Below, piece by piece: positions 35,867 through 50,800 of a stretch of 64,000 bases of DNA. Both the position numbers and the translations under genes were made by a program. A model generated the notes under the pieces. That model did not search any database. It was not told the DNA's origin and saw only the letters and a program-made list of their open reading frames with translations. The stretch is taken from contig NW_008707563.1 of the NCBI RefSeq assembly GCF_000327385.1, positions 265,406 through 329,405 of the forward strand, read 5' to 3'. This stretch comes from Lottia gigantea. Taxonomy: Eukaryota; Mollusca; Gastropoda; Lottiidae. Within the stretch, counting starts at the first letter, position 1, and every line of letters begins with the position of its first letter.

Positions 35867-38800
35867 ATGTCTGATTCTAAAAATGAGGAATTTCGAATCG
35901 TGAAAGTGTTATATGATTATAATTACACTGATACAGATAGCAGAGAGGAAGTGTTTATGTACGTAGATGAGGAATTTATACTCTTGCAAGAAACTAACGA
36001 TGAATGGTGGGAAGTCTGTCGTCCTGCCGAACAAGTTCCTTTTTTTGTTCCCGCGCAATATGTGACTATCATTGACACTCCTCCAAGGACAGACGTCAAC
36101 TTCAATGAAGAAAATAACGTGAGTGAATTGACAGCAGAGGATGAAGGAGTAGTAGATGATGGTAATAGCGTAAATAACAATGAGGTTCAAAATGAAAAGG
36201 TTAAAGAGAAACCAGAAGTGACATACGCAAATCTGGAATATATACGTGCAGCTGCCAACATTCCAGAGCCAAAATTGGATATAAATCTTCCTGCTCCGCC
36301 AGTTCCTCCAAATAAACTCAACATAGACATAGAGGTAAGGTTTCAATTTACTGTAGTTTTCATCTATTTGGCAAGAGCTCATATCGTGTTTCTGATACAC
36401 AATCCTCATCAGAACCAGGAAATGTGGTGCAATATAAAACTTTTGGTGTATGATTAAAATTAAAGGGATTCTAAAGTGGTTTTTTGAATTTATTATCTAG
36501 TGTATTTAAACTTAGTGTTTGATGACATCACTTATCTCAAAGGGCCTGATGTGATTAGTGATACCATCAAACACTAAGTTTTAGCGGAATTTCAGGAATC
36601 AAAGACGTCTGATTGTAAATTAGAATGATCCAAATTGATGCCACCAGTGTCCCTGATACACAAAAAAAATATGGAAAACCCCTTTACAATCCCTTTAAAG
36701 AACTCAATGATGTATTTATGACCATATGAGACACTAGCATGGTGTCTAAATGTTGGAACGAATTCAATCTGAACAACTCCCCATTTTTAAAGAATGATAT
36801 CTATATAGTATACCAGTAGGCTTAATGATCATGTCACAGCTGTTGAAAATACTTTAAAACCATGTATTTTTTATTGTTTATCATGTAACAGAAGTAATTT
36901 GACAGCTGGTATATCATTCCTATGCTATTTATTCATCAAATATTCATTATTCAAATATTCTAGAGATTTTAATTAATTCACCAATAAATACTGGTGGTCG
37001 TTTTTTGATTTTATTATGTTTTTTTAATGAATGTTCAATAGTCATTGCTTTAGAATTTGTTTATTAGTTGAGTTGAATAAACTAAATGTAATATGGCATT
37101 GGTTGTTCCAAAAGGGTGATCATTGCTTGTCTTGCTAGATGCACCCATATTTGTTCACGTCTTGAAATTGACATTTGTTTTTCAAAAGGAGTTGACAAAT
37201 TATTTGAAGAGCAGTATATCAGGGGACTTTTTCCTGAAAATTTAACTGATGATGATTTTAGTGTTCTAGTCATCTGATTGGCCAATCAATAAATTGATTT
37301 TTGAATTTATTCAGAGTAATTCTGTATTTCTTAAAATCTATCTTCGTTAAGTTTTCAAGGATAAAGTCCCTGGTCTTCAGTCATAGTGAGTATACACTGC
37401 CATGGTAATAATTCATTGTAGCGAAAACTAAGCACAGGCTTTGACTAAAGAATGTTAAGTTAATAGAATGGATGGTGGACTTGTCAACCCTTCAGCAGAG
37501 TGCTGTCAGGTGTTTCAGAAGGGTGATATTCCCTGCATTGCTGATGGCACTCACTATGGTGATTATCGTGGAATTTAAATTTGACTAACTTTGTGAGTTT
37601 ATAAGAACAGGAGTTTTGTTATTTTTCAGTCACCGTCAGGAGAATATGCTAATTTAGCATTTATTCAGAGCTCTATCCACCCTCCAGCAGTTGAACAAGG
37701 AGATTTTGTAGAAGTGTTGTGTGAGCCGCTACCCTGGGATGTATATAAAGACCGATATTCCAATCGCCTCTTCTACCACAATCGGGAAACTGATGAATGT
37801 ATGTGGAAACCACCCAGAAAGGGAAAATCCCCTTCTTCTCCACCTCCTGAGGTAAACAAATCTTTTCTCTATTATAAACCCTCCACAATATCTAGCATAT
37901 AGGGGGGGAGGTCTTGTTTGATATTAATAAGGAGATAAGACTTTTGGTATTTTGTATGAACGATCATTTTTGAAAAATTCATACAGCTATAGTCCTTTGG
38001 ATGGCAATCTTATTAGAATTAGATTACAGTTTGATTTTGTCTTGTTTATTTATATTTTTAGTCTCAATTATAATCTAAAGAGATTTCTTTCAAAAGTCTG
38101 TGCCAATGATGTTATTTTTAATCAATCATAGCATGCCATGTAGAACTTGTTTGTTGATATAAATAAGGAATTGTGGGATAGCGAAACCCAAAGAGATTGT
38201 CATATTGCTCTACTTGAGGTCTCTATTTCCCACAATTCCTTATTTGGGACAGGCTTTTGGTAGAAAACTTGTTAGATTACAATGTAGACTAAAAATAACA
38301 GAAAACAAGACAAAATGACATTTAATCTTATTTTAATAAGCTCGCCTTTGAAAATTTGAGCCTTCATATCCATGCTTGCCAAGAACTACCCACCTAATAA
38401 TAAGAGTTAAAATGATGACTTGTTTTTTCGGCCATATGTATACAAGACTAGAAATAGAAAGTGAAAATCGACCCCTCAAATGGGTAACCAAAAGCCGTAA
38501 AAAAATGATAAAGTGATGTTGGTCGTATGTTAATATTTAGCGGGATATTGAAAGAAGTATAGATGTTGAAAAATAAATTAAACAAAAGAAATGTTGTATA
38601 AATCAAAAGAAATATTATGTTCGTGTAATTTTCACTTTTTTTTCACCTTTATATACTCTCATTAACTTCCTTGATCTATGAAAAGAAAAAATGAAGACAT
38701 TTTTGTGTAAAAGTTGGAGACAAACTTAAAATCCTTTTCAACTTTTTTATTTAGTGCATATATTGTATTTTTAATTTTTAAATTGATGTTAGGACATCCT

Positions 38801-41800
38801 GTATGTATTAGATAGGCTCAGTGAGTTAGATGCTTGCTCACTAACCTGAAGGTTCAGGGTTCAATCCTGGCATAGGTCGAGACAATACCTTCAGATTTTT
38901 CAACCTAGTTTCCATCTGTCAGTGATGCAAGTAAGAGGGACTGACATGGAAAAAGCGTCTAGTCGTTTGAATGGGACGATAAACCGAGGCCCCTGTGTGC
39001 TACAGGCTGTGCACATTAAAGATCCCTCGACAGTTGGAAATAGAAAAAAGGCAGGGTAATGCTGCTATATTGGCACAATTTCCCACATTGTACCCTGCAT
39101 GGTGTTGCCCATATTTCATTAGCCTACATGGTGCAGAAAAGTAAGACGTAAAACTCAATTCATTTAATTTGGTTATGTTTTGATTATATAAGCGATAATG
39201 CCTCACCGATTATTTCAATTTGTTGCTAAATATTTTCTTTTGATTGCCCATCACTAATTCAAGTGGATTTTCAACATAATATGATATCAAATTAAACTCC
39301 AGGAAATGGTTTAAAATTAATGATAATCTTTTGATATATAAGATAAGGGAAGAGGTGTGGTAAAATTGTTTTTATTTGACCAAAACCAGTTGAATTAAAA
39401 TTAGACTAATCTTCTGTTTTCTATTAGCTTTTATTTCTGCCGTATCCACTGCAGGAATTTTATGTCTAATGTGTCTCAGAATACAACTTTTGTTTGCGTC
39501 CCAAAATCCCAGTGTTGGAGAAGGCAGGAATTTGATTGGCTGGGGGTGTCATTATACGGACAAATGTTCAAGGCCGTCTTTAGACCTTACTGAAGTGACT
39601 TATATTACAAAAAAAGCTAATACTGGTAATTAAAACAGAACGAAAGGTTGGTCTAATTTTTATTGATTGTAGCAAAATAAACCCCAGGAAATGATAAAAT
39701 AATCTGTTGATATAAAAGACAAGAGAAGAGGTGTGGTGTAATTGTTTTTATATGACCACAATGTTAATTTGTTATCTCAACAAACTGAGAAAGAAAAATA
39801 AAACTGATAGTCAAGATATCATTGACCTAGACTTAATTACATTAGGTTTATATAGATAACACTATATAATGACTCATAGTGATATATTATTAACTATGTG
39901 AATTTTCCAATAGAGATGCTGAGTTGACAAACCTCGATATTGAATAATGAGCAATGTTGACTCATGTTGAATGGGATACCCACAGTGATGTTTCTAGAAA
40001 ACGTTAGATCAGGGGCCGGGCACAGGGTACACAATTTTCTTGGGGACCCCAATTTAAAGAGATTGTAAAGAGGTTTTCTAAAATTTTTAAGGTCACTGAT
40101 GGCATCAATTTTCACAGTTCTGTGGTTCCTGTAATTCCCTTAAAACTAACTGCTAGATGATGTCACTAATCCCAAAATATGCTTGTATCACATAAGTCAC
40201 ATTAGTGACGTCATCAAACACTTAGTTTTTAGTGGAGTTGCAGGAACCACAGACGTCTGATTGAAAATTGGAATGGTGCAAATTGATGCAATCAGTGTCC
40301 CTCTACACTCTACAGAAAAAAAAAATTTGAAAACCTTTTTACAGTATAATCCCTTTAAGTAGTGATTATAAAACAAGTGAACCAATATAGATGACCACTG
40401 ACCAATCAGTTTGTGATGATATCAGAGATGGACAGGGGTCAGTAGAAGTTATAAACATCAATATTATGATACAATCACTAATTGTCACTCGACCTTGTCT
40501 ATCTTTACTTCTTCAGGCCATTTCTCACTTTATTTTTTTATTTTTTATGTGGGTCACCTATATTCTCTCTGTAGTTTTGCTGATCTTTAGAATCCATTCA
40601 TCAGCTTTTATTCTGCATATTTTTGACATCATTATATTTGTCTCTCTCATGTTGTTACTGGCGTTTTGGTTACCAACTTTTCATGTTCGACATTTGGTGA
40701 TTTGTTATAATTTGCTGACCAGCGTATTTTTCTCCGTGTATTTTTTTTTCTTTGCAATAATTTTGGTATTTGTTACTTAAAGGGATTGTAAAGAGGTTTT
40801 CTAAAATTTGTATGTGTATCGTGGACACTGATAGAATCAATTTGCATTATTCCAATTTTCAATTAGACATCTGTGGTTCCTGCAATTCCTTAAATGGTCC
40901 TAGTTAATCAGTTTAGGGCCACTAAACTAAGAGTTTGATGACGTCACTAATCGCAAAATATGCTTAATCACATAAATACCTTTCTAATAGTGACATCATA
41001 AAACACTTATTTTTAGTGGAATTGCGAACCACAGTCGACTGATTAAATATTGTCCCTAATACATATTACTTTTTTTTAGAAAACCACTGTACAATCTCTT
41101 TAAAGATCACTTGAAAGTTGGAAATTTACATTAAGTATCTTTGAATGGTAGGAGCTTACTTTCCTACATTGTGCACCGTATGGCATTGAATTCTTCATGA
41201 GCCCAATCGGGAGGTTAGAATTGGAAATAAAATATTCAATTTTTTTTATTATATCATTATCTCATTTTATTTCAAATTGTTTCATTTTATTTCATTTTAT
41301 TTCATATTATTTCTTTTATTTATATTGTTATTGATGAATATTATTTCATATTGTTTCATATTATTTCATATTGTTTCATATTATTTCATATTGTTTCATA
41401 TTATCTCATTTTATTTCATTTTATTTCAAATTGTTTCATTTTATTTCATATTATTTCTTTTATTTATATTGTTATTGATGAATATTATTTCATATTGTTT
41501 CATATTATTTCATATTGTTTCATATTATTTATATTGTTTCATATGATGAATATTATTTCATTTTGTTTCAAATTGTTTCATTTTATTTCATATTATTTCT
41601 TTTATTTATATTGTTATTGATGAATATTATTTCATATTGTTTCATATTATTTCATTTTATTTCATTTTATTTCACATTATTTCATATTATTTCATTTTGT
41701 TCCATATTCTTTCATGTTATTTCATTTTATTTTCTATTATTTCATATTATTTCATATGATTTCATTTTGTTTCATATGGTTTCGTATTGTTTCATATTAT

Positions 41801-44800
41801 TTCGTATTGTTTCATATTATTTCATTTTATTTCCTTTTTATTTCATTTTCTTTTTCATTTTATTTCATATTATTTACAGAAGGTGGGCGAGGGGCATGTG
41901 ATCGGGGAAAGGAAATTGGGGCTGCCCCCAGAACCTAAAGTACGGAAATCTCTGACTAATGATTTGTTTGACGAGTATGAAATAAAAACAGAAAATGGTG
42001 AAGAAATTCATGTTAACAGAATATCTAAGGAAAAAGTAACTAGTATTTAGATATGTTATGATGGAATGAGTTTCCTTATATTGTTAATTGTGCAATTAGG
42101 CAAATATTTAGATTCCCAAGTCTTGGCCATAAACTAGTCATCTAGATATCCAGACTGATATCAAAGGAAAGGTAATAGTATTCAAATATGTTGCTGATAG
42201 AATGAGTTTCATTATATTGTTAATTGAGCATTTAGGTAATTATTTTGATTCCGAGCCAAAAACTAGACATCAAATTATGACTTCAAAAATTATTGTTTCA
42301 GTTCAAAAAGACAGAAGATGGGAAATTTATGGATATTGATACAGGAGAAAAACATTCCGAGTTGCCTAGCAACAGAAACGAGAAAAAGGCTAAGGTAGGC
42401 GCTTATTTTATAGCTTAAAGTTTGTAACCCATGTGTGATCAGAATTATCTGTGTTCAAATGACAACTCATCTTTTTGAGATTCTACCATAATCTACAGAT
42501 ATAGAAAGTTAAATTCCTAGTTTGAGATATTTTTGAAGGATTATGGGATTTTCGTAAATTTCCAGTGCTTCTGAAAACTATTTACATATTCAAGACCAAA
42601 ATCAACCTCTAAAATGCACAGGCACAGTAGAGCCAGGGAGGCTAGCTGAAGCTTAGCTTTCCACTGAATAAAGCTTAGACTACATTGAGCATTTTTCTCT
42701 TCATAAATGTACTTTTATCTTGAATCAGAAATTCTCTTTAGCCTCTGATTGTTTTGGATTCTCTTCAGCCCCTGAATATACTCTTCCTGCAGTTTTGCTT
42801 CAATTTCCTATGCATATCCTCATTAGCCCATCAAGAGCCAAAATCTAGGATGAAAAATTCCATTTGATTAAAATATTTGTAAGTAAGGGGAAGTAACTCC
42901 TATGATTTTTGTTGAGCGTTTAGTTATTCACTTAAGTTAGTTCAGTCAGTTATTCAGTTTAAGCATATTACCGTATTTCACATAGTATGTGTATCTTCAA
43001 TTAAATTGCAAGTATTTGGGCAAAATAAGATTATCAGGGACAATCAGGAAGTTGCTCTGGAGGTAACCTCATGCCTCATGGGATACAGACAGTTGCTCAC
43101 TGGAAAATTGCATCAAAATTTGATGATTGCATTTTTACCTTGAGTATGGTAAGGTGAAATACTGTAGTGTACCAAATAAACATTAGTAGCTGTGTGGATA
43201 TTGAGAGGTTACAAACCCAAGTGGTAGAGTTGTTTTCTGAAATGTGTTCAAGAAGAGTGAACATGCCTAGGATCCTATTGTCAGTTTATTAGATTGAGTA
43301 TGGTACTGTATATGAGTCAGTGATCCTATTCAGTAAATAGTGTAAGCTTGTTGTGTCTATAACTTCCTATTTGGTTAGACTCTACAAATATTGCTTAGTT
43401 CAATTCTCTGTGGACCTTTATTGGAAAACCCCTGAACATTTTTTGAATTAAGGATCTTGATTTCTCTGTCTGCAAATGAAATGAATGGAGTTTTACGTCC
43501 CACTTTTCTGCACCATGTGGGCTAATGAAGACGGTCTCTGTCTGCAGGACATGACTGACTTGGTGACTCAAATGACTGACATTGGGTGTGTCTCACTTTG
43601 AAGGTTTCAAATCATTTTGAAGATTAACATGTTAAGGGTGTGGGGAGTGTATTTTGAGTTGGCTAGAATGTACGGTACATTGAAAATCATTAAACCTCAA
43701 TCATATTACTCAAATACAAGGTTTACCTGATAAAGAGAAACATGGTAGAAACATGTATTAGTTTCAAAAGTGTTGATAATGACAGTGACATTGAATTTGT
43801 GATATTGGGTCATATTTTAAAGGGATTGTAAAGAGGTTTTCTAAATTTTTTATGCGTATCAGGGACACTGATATCATCAATTTTCACCATTCTAATTTTC
43901 AATCAGATGTCTGTGGTTCTAGCAATTCTACTAAAACTAAGTGTTTTATGACATCACCCCTGCAAAATATGCTTTATCACATAACACCTTTGCGGGGGTG
44001 ATGTCATAAAACATTTAGTTTTGGTAGAATTACAGGAACCACAGACGTCTGATTAAAAAATGGAATAGCGCCAATCTATGCTGTCAGTGTCTCCGATACA
44101 CATAAAAGATTAATAACAAATATTTTACAATCCCTTTAAAAAAATTTTATTTTGTGAAATGATTTCACTGTTTAATTTAGGAAATATGATTTTGAGTCAT
44201 TGGAAATTTTTTTTCCCACTTTATTTCAATCCATTTTCTTCTACTATTTATAGAGCTTAAAGTGATACATTCATTTAATTATTGGCTTCAGAATATCAGC
44301 TACCTTTATCACAATACACTAATTAGCTATGTGGACTCTTTGTAATGGCCTCAAGCTTATTCAAAGAGTGGCATCAAGTGTTTTAGTTTACGCAGTGATT
44401 ACAATAAAGCATTTTACCTGAGGATTTATATATTTTTAAGTTAAATCCTCCAATTTAAACAGAATAATTTATCTTTCGTGTCATATAATTTTCATACCAT
44501 CTATATGAAGAACTGACCAATCAAATTTAAGCGCTGGACTTCCCTCGATACAAAATGGCAGACGTCCAACCGTAACACCGAACTCTTTATGTAGCTTTTT
44601 CATCAGCAGCATGTTCTTGTTAATAAGGAGCTAAGTCAATCAGTAATAGTGTTCACTAATTACGGTTGAAATTTGAGCCTTCAAATCCATGTGTGTCCAG
44701 AATTATCTGCGTTTGAAAGTTAAAATGATGACTCAACATTCTTGAGATTCTGCCATAAAAAGAAAAGACATATAGAAATAGATCGTGTATTCCTAGTTTG

Positions 44801-47800
44801 AGATATTTTTAAAGGAATGATGTGTTTTTGTTCATTTCTAGTACTTCTAAAGACTATTTACATATTCAAGACTCATGAAATGAATCTGTCCCTTTAAACT
44901 CATTGGGCTGTCTGTTTCCTCGTGTGTTCTGGTTTCTATTTGACCACTTGAGCTATACTGTTTCCTCGAGTAAGAGTATATTATATATAGATTGTCGTTC
45001 TGGATCATTGACGATTTTAAACACAGCCTTTTAACAAAGTTCATGTCTTGTGTGATAATCATTTCTGATTGGGTAAGATTGGTTTTTATACGCCCACATC
45101 TCTCTTTGTGGATGTATATTGTCAAGGACCCCAGTCCGTCCGTCGATGGGTCCGTCCATCCGTCCGTAAACGCTCTAAAAACTGCAGTGCATGATGAGCG
45201 AAATTTTGCCAGAACAAGGGAATTATTAGCCTGCTCTTTTTCTATTTTCAACTGTCGAGGGATCATTAACGTGCACAGCCTGTAGCACACAGGGCCTTGA
45301 TTTATTGTCCCAACTGGACCTTCAAGTATCTAACTCACTGAGCAACCGTGACTCCCTTCGAAAGATCTTCAGGTTACAGAGCAAGCTTCTAACTCACTGA
45401 GCCACTGTGGGTCCCTGTCATATTTCGAAGATGAGAAGTCCAATACATATTACATCCTATAAATTTTGATTCTCCTGGGAAAGTATAATGACGTCAGTAA
45501 ATATATGAATGAAAGTACAATACATGTCATGTTGTCAAGGTGATACAAGTACGGATGTTTTCAAACTTTTTTTCAACAGTCTAATATTTGTCATGTAACC
45601 TATCAAAACACTCTCTAATCTTTTGTCTAGTTTGTGATTTTGCCAATTTAAAGCTCAGCTATGTCAGATTTTTCTAATACAAATTAATGTCTTTCTGCAT
45701 TATGCATTAATGTGTAGACATGCCTAAATATTCATCTTATTATTTTGGTGGTATAGCTCCTACAATTGGGTTATTTTTGGGATGGTGCGGAAAAGTCAGG
45801 CATATTTTCCAGCAAATGTGGAAGGGAACAGTGGAAAGCATATATTGTAAATTCTACATTGATATAATGAATTTTGTATGTGTATAAGAGACACTTATAT
45901 CATCAATTTACACCATTCCAATTTTCAATCAGATATCTGTGGTTCCTGTAATTCCACTACAACTAAGTGTTTGATGACGTCACTAATCATGAAGGGCCTT
46001 TGTGATGAAGCAAATTTTTCGATTAATGACGTCCTCAAACACTTAGATTTAGTGGAATTGAAGGAACCACAGACATCTGATTGAAAATTGGAATGGTATA
46101 AATTGATGCTATCAGTGTCCCCTATACATATTTGGATTTAGAAAACCTCTTTACAATCTCTTTAATGATTTAAATAACAGTTTCAATCTTGCATATTGTA
46201 GTTTTAAAGTGAGTAGCTTATTATGAATAAAAATAATGAAAGCTTAAAATTTGTACTTAGTTATAATTGGGTTAGCTCTATAAAGAAGTATAACTTGTAT
46301 AAGATATATAACTTGTTGAGGTTATATTTGTATTATGTTATAACTTTATAAATGGTGTAACATTATGTAAATTGATTTTAACATAACAATAGGTGTGAAA
46401 CTCCTCTGTTAGATATTGATACAATTCATTCACTGATCAATATCATGAAGATTACCTAGTCTGTCACCAACACTTGCTAACTGACTCATGGTTTTTAATA
46501 TTTCTTAAAATTGTGTTTGTGGTGTGTGTATTTTTGTGGATATTCTGAATCATTATTTTGAATTTTAGAAAGATTTATATGGATTTTGTCCAAATATTTT
46601 CGATTCTAAAGTTGTGTTTGTGGTGTGTATTTTATGGATATTTTGAATTATTATTTCAACTTAAGAAAGATTTATATGGATTTTGTCCAAATATTTTCGA
46701 TTCTAAAGTTGTGTTTGTGGTGTGTATTTTATGGATATTTTGAATTATTATTTCAACTTAAGAAAGATTTATATGGATTTTGACAAAATATTGTTTATTA
46801 TTTAGTTGTGTTTGTGGTGTGTGTATTTTTTTGGATATTTTGAATTATTATTTCAACTTAAGAAAGATTTATATGGATTTTGTCCAAATATTTTCGATTG
46901 TAAAGTTGTGTTTGTTGTGTGTATTTTATGGATATTTTGAATTATTATTTCAACTTAAGAAAGATTTATATGGATTTTGTCCAAATATTTTCGATTGTAA
47001 AGTTGTGTTTGTGGTGTGTATTTTATGGATATTTTGAATTATTATTTCAACTTTAGAAGGATTTATATGGATTTTGTCCAAATATTTTCGATTGTAAAAT
47101 TGTGTTTGTGGTGTGTGTATTTTATGGATATTTTGAATTATTATTTCAATTTAGAAAGATTTATATGGATTTTGTCAATCCTGACTTGATCTCGAGTGTC
47201 CCAATATTGCAGATTTTGTGGGCGATATCTTGATCCTTAACCATTGTAACCTGACAAGCAAAGGGTACTAGGAAATAGGATATTGAACGAATAGTACCTC
47301 TTAGAAGAAACATCAAATTTAAAGTCTCAAACTTGACCACCATGTGTGTATAATCATCAGTTAGACTTACTAGGTACCATGACTAAAGAATAAAATCTCT
47401 ATATAAGACCATATATCCATTAAACTAAATAATTATTGAAACACTCTTCTAAGCATGTTTCAAAATTACTTAGTTTAATGAATTATTACTTAGTTTTATA
47501 GATTTAATAGATTATAGAGGGATTCTGTTGTATAGTCTTGACACCAGGTAAGTTCACTGATGATCAAAGACTCATTTTGGCCAAGTTTAAAAATTTCAAT
47601 TTTTTTGTCTTTTTTTGTCAGAGGAAGTTAAACAAAATTTAATTAAGTGTATTTACCATGTTTGGAATTAAAGCTATTCTGTCATGTAAATAGATCAATA
47701 TAATTGGTTTTTAATCACCTAGATACCATGTTGATAATGAATACTCCATGTTTTATTCAAATGATGGCGGCTTTAATTAGTTTATTACATGTCTGAAGAC

Positions 47801-50800
47801 TTGATGGTTGTTAATTGTATCCAGTACATTCTGATCTTTCAAGGGGTTACTTGTCAGTTTTGATAACTTACCTTTGATCAAGCAGATCAGATCATATTCT
47901 ATCCTTGCTATTTAAAGACAGTTCTTAGGAATCATTTTTGTCTGGTATTGTGTTTTGATGAATCTAATTGCTGTAGATTTTGATCGCTCAAAGGATTGAG
48001 AGTCAGTTTCACTGTGTAACCTTTGATTAAGCAGACAGATATTCTTGTCGATTAAGACTAATAAGCTATCTTCAAAATCATTTTTGTGCAATATTGTTTT
48101 GAAAAATCTAATTGCTGTAGATTTTGATCACTCATAGGATTAAGAGTCAGTTTCACTGTATAACCTTTGATTAAGCAGACAGGTGTTCTTGTCGATTAAG
48201 ACTAAGAAGCTATCTTCAAAATCATTTATGTGCAGTATTATGTTTTAATAATTCTTAATTTGTTAAAACTAAATCCATCAATCACAATTAGTGACAGGAT
48301 TCTTGCTCTTCTGTATCAAGGGTTTTATGACCAAACTGACACAATGACCTTTGAGATATCAAGATGGTGCTTTCATGGCCAGGAACATATTGATCAAATG
48401 TTATGATACAGTTGTTTGGTTGCTAGGGAAAGGTATCCATTTATATTGATTTAGAGGAAGTGATATTTATGTTATGGCAGTTGTAGATTTCAATTGATTC
48501 TTATTTTTATGAGAAATGGTCTAGAGAATGATAAAAATACTTTAAAAACTCAAATTTGATTAGTTATTTCAATATCTGTCTAAGTGAAAACTTGGAATTT
48601 TTACATCAGTACCGTACTGTTCTTAATTGGATTATTTTGATTAAGAAATAGCAATGTTTATTTTCAGGAAGTATCTTAAGATTGGTTCCTGTTTTCATGA
48701 TAATTGTCTTTGAAAAGTTCCAAGATTTGTTTTGATTAGGTATTGCAAGATATTATTATATGTGTAAAGTTTATTTTTAGAACAATTGCATTTATAAGTG
48801 GATTATCTCAATTGAATGATTAATGGATTAGGATTAAAAGTTGAGATTAGGATTACAGATTAAAAGATTACAGTTAGTCTTAGGTCTGTTGTCAGAAAGT
48901 TGAAAATGATCTACTTTGGTTATGTTGTTGTTGGCCTTCTCATATTTACCAGTCACAGTTGACTCACATTTGGTTCAATCCAATCAAAATTAGAATATTA
49001 TTTTTCTTTTTTGTCTCTATTATAATCTAACAAGATTTATACCAAGATTGTGTACTGATAATGCTTATCAGCCAATCAGAATCAATTCTACTAACGAGTA
49101 TCGAGTATCGTTAGTCTCATGATCTCATTGGTCATAATACTCTACTTTAGGTTTCACTATCCCACAATTCATAGTTGATCTTTAGACACAGATTCTGCAT
49201 GACACATTGTGATTGGTTGAAATGAATTTCAACAGTACACGACACTGGTATAAATCTCGTTAGATTACAATGGAGACTGACAAAAAAAAGAAACAAAAGT
49301 TTTATCTAATTTTGATTAGATTGCTAATAGATAGATGGGTGAAATATTTTGAGTTTTTGATACAGTGTGGTGGCATACGCGTAATATTTACAGTTTTTTT
49401 ACTGTTTTATCAAACCTAAAGATATCATTAAAAATATACAAACATTACAGTATCACTTTATCATTAAACTAGTGTTGAGTTTAAACCTGGATTAAATATT
49501 AAACTCTTAACAAGCTATATGGAATATTTCTTTCTTTTGGATGAAATAGTTGATATCCCAAGCGACAGTGGACTCAAGTGTGCTATAGAATTCTGAGAGA
49601 TACTAATAACTGATTCAAAATTATGAACACGAGTTGAAAATATCATATGAATATTTTGAAAATAATAGGACAAAGAGTTCCAAACTTGGATAATATGGAC
49701 ATCTCAAGCAAAAGTGAAATCAAGTGTCTTAAACAATTTTGAGTGTAGTTGATTCAAGTCTGAAGAAGGCAGCATGCAAATAGTAATAGTAGATTGAAAA
49801 CACAATAGCAGAGAGATATAAAGTGTTGGTGTGAGTGAAACAACCAAAATGTCAGTGATTCGAATACGTCGTAAAAAAAGCATTTATCATTTAAATTCAC
49901 AGGGGGAAGAAAAGTCAAATGGAGAGGTTGTCGGCACGGTTACTAACAAATCCTTCACATCTCTTGCACGTTCCTCGAAATCTACTTCCTTATATGGTAA
50001 TGATTCAGCATTCAAACAGAATTTAGAGCAACATTTGGCCAAATCTTCCACTTTACCGCCAAATTTCTCTCCAGCTCCAGATAACGATGCAGTAAGTTTT
50101 TTTTTTATTATTATAATATAGATACAAAACAGGTTTTTTCTGTCTGATGTCTGTGGTTCCTGTAATTGTAGAAAAACTAGACAAATAGTATAATATATAG
50201 CTTGTATTGGCACCGATTTGAAGTCTCTTCTTCTTACAATTGCAAAAAAACTAAGCGGACGTTAACTTTCACAAATATTTTTTAGCTTGGCATAGGTTTA
50301 CAAATTAGGGCATAGATTAGAATGACATTCAATAACATAGTTGACACAGGCTGCAGTCTAATTAAAATTCGATACACTTTTGTTCTGTTTTTTAAAACCT
50401 TATATTTTTAATGTCGCCACTTCAGTTAGGATCTAATGATGGCCATTGGAGAGAGGGAAGAAATTTGATTGGCTGGCAGTGTCATCATATGGACAAATGT
50501 TCAAGAGGGCTGTCTTTAGACCCTAAGTGAAGTGGCTGAATTAAAATTGTAATCGTATAAAAAAAATGGAACGAAAGTTTGGTCTAGTTTTTATTAGAGG
50601 CTATAAATTGCCTTGACCTTATAGGCATGTTTTAGTTTGCTTGATCACACAATGCTTCAGGTGGCCTAGAATTAATAATGACCTTTTTCAATCCAAAAGT
50701 TGAGACCAAGGGTTTTTAACTTAAGGTAATTTCGAACTTTTTGGGGGTAGTGCTTTGTAGTCTAGCCTAACATTTTATGACAATTATAGATTTAGATGTT

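Noticed and set aside
41277-42050. Overlapping plus-strand ORFs with repeated FILFHIISY-type peptides
   Set aside because: They are translations of the ATTTC array; only the last part (from 41880) is exon 3 of the RhoGAP.
44847-45290. 147-codon minus-strand ORF
   Set aside because: It spans MITE C7, repeat T and an inverted SINE; a chance frame through repeats.
46558-47037. Repeated ORFs with KDLYGFCPNIF
   Set aside because: The 97-bp unit is not a multiple of three, so the frame changes with each unit; a tandem repeat, not a gene.
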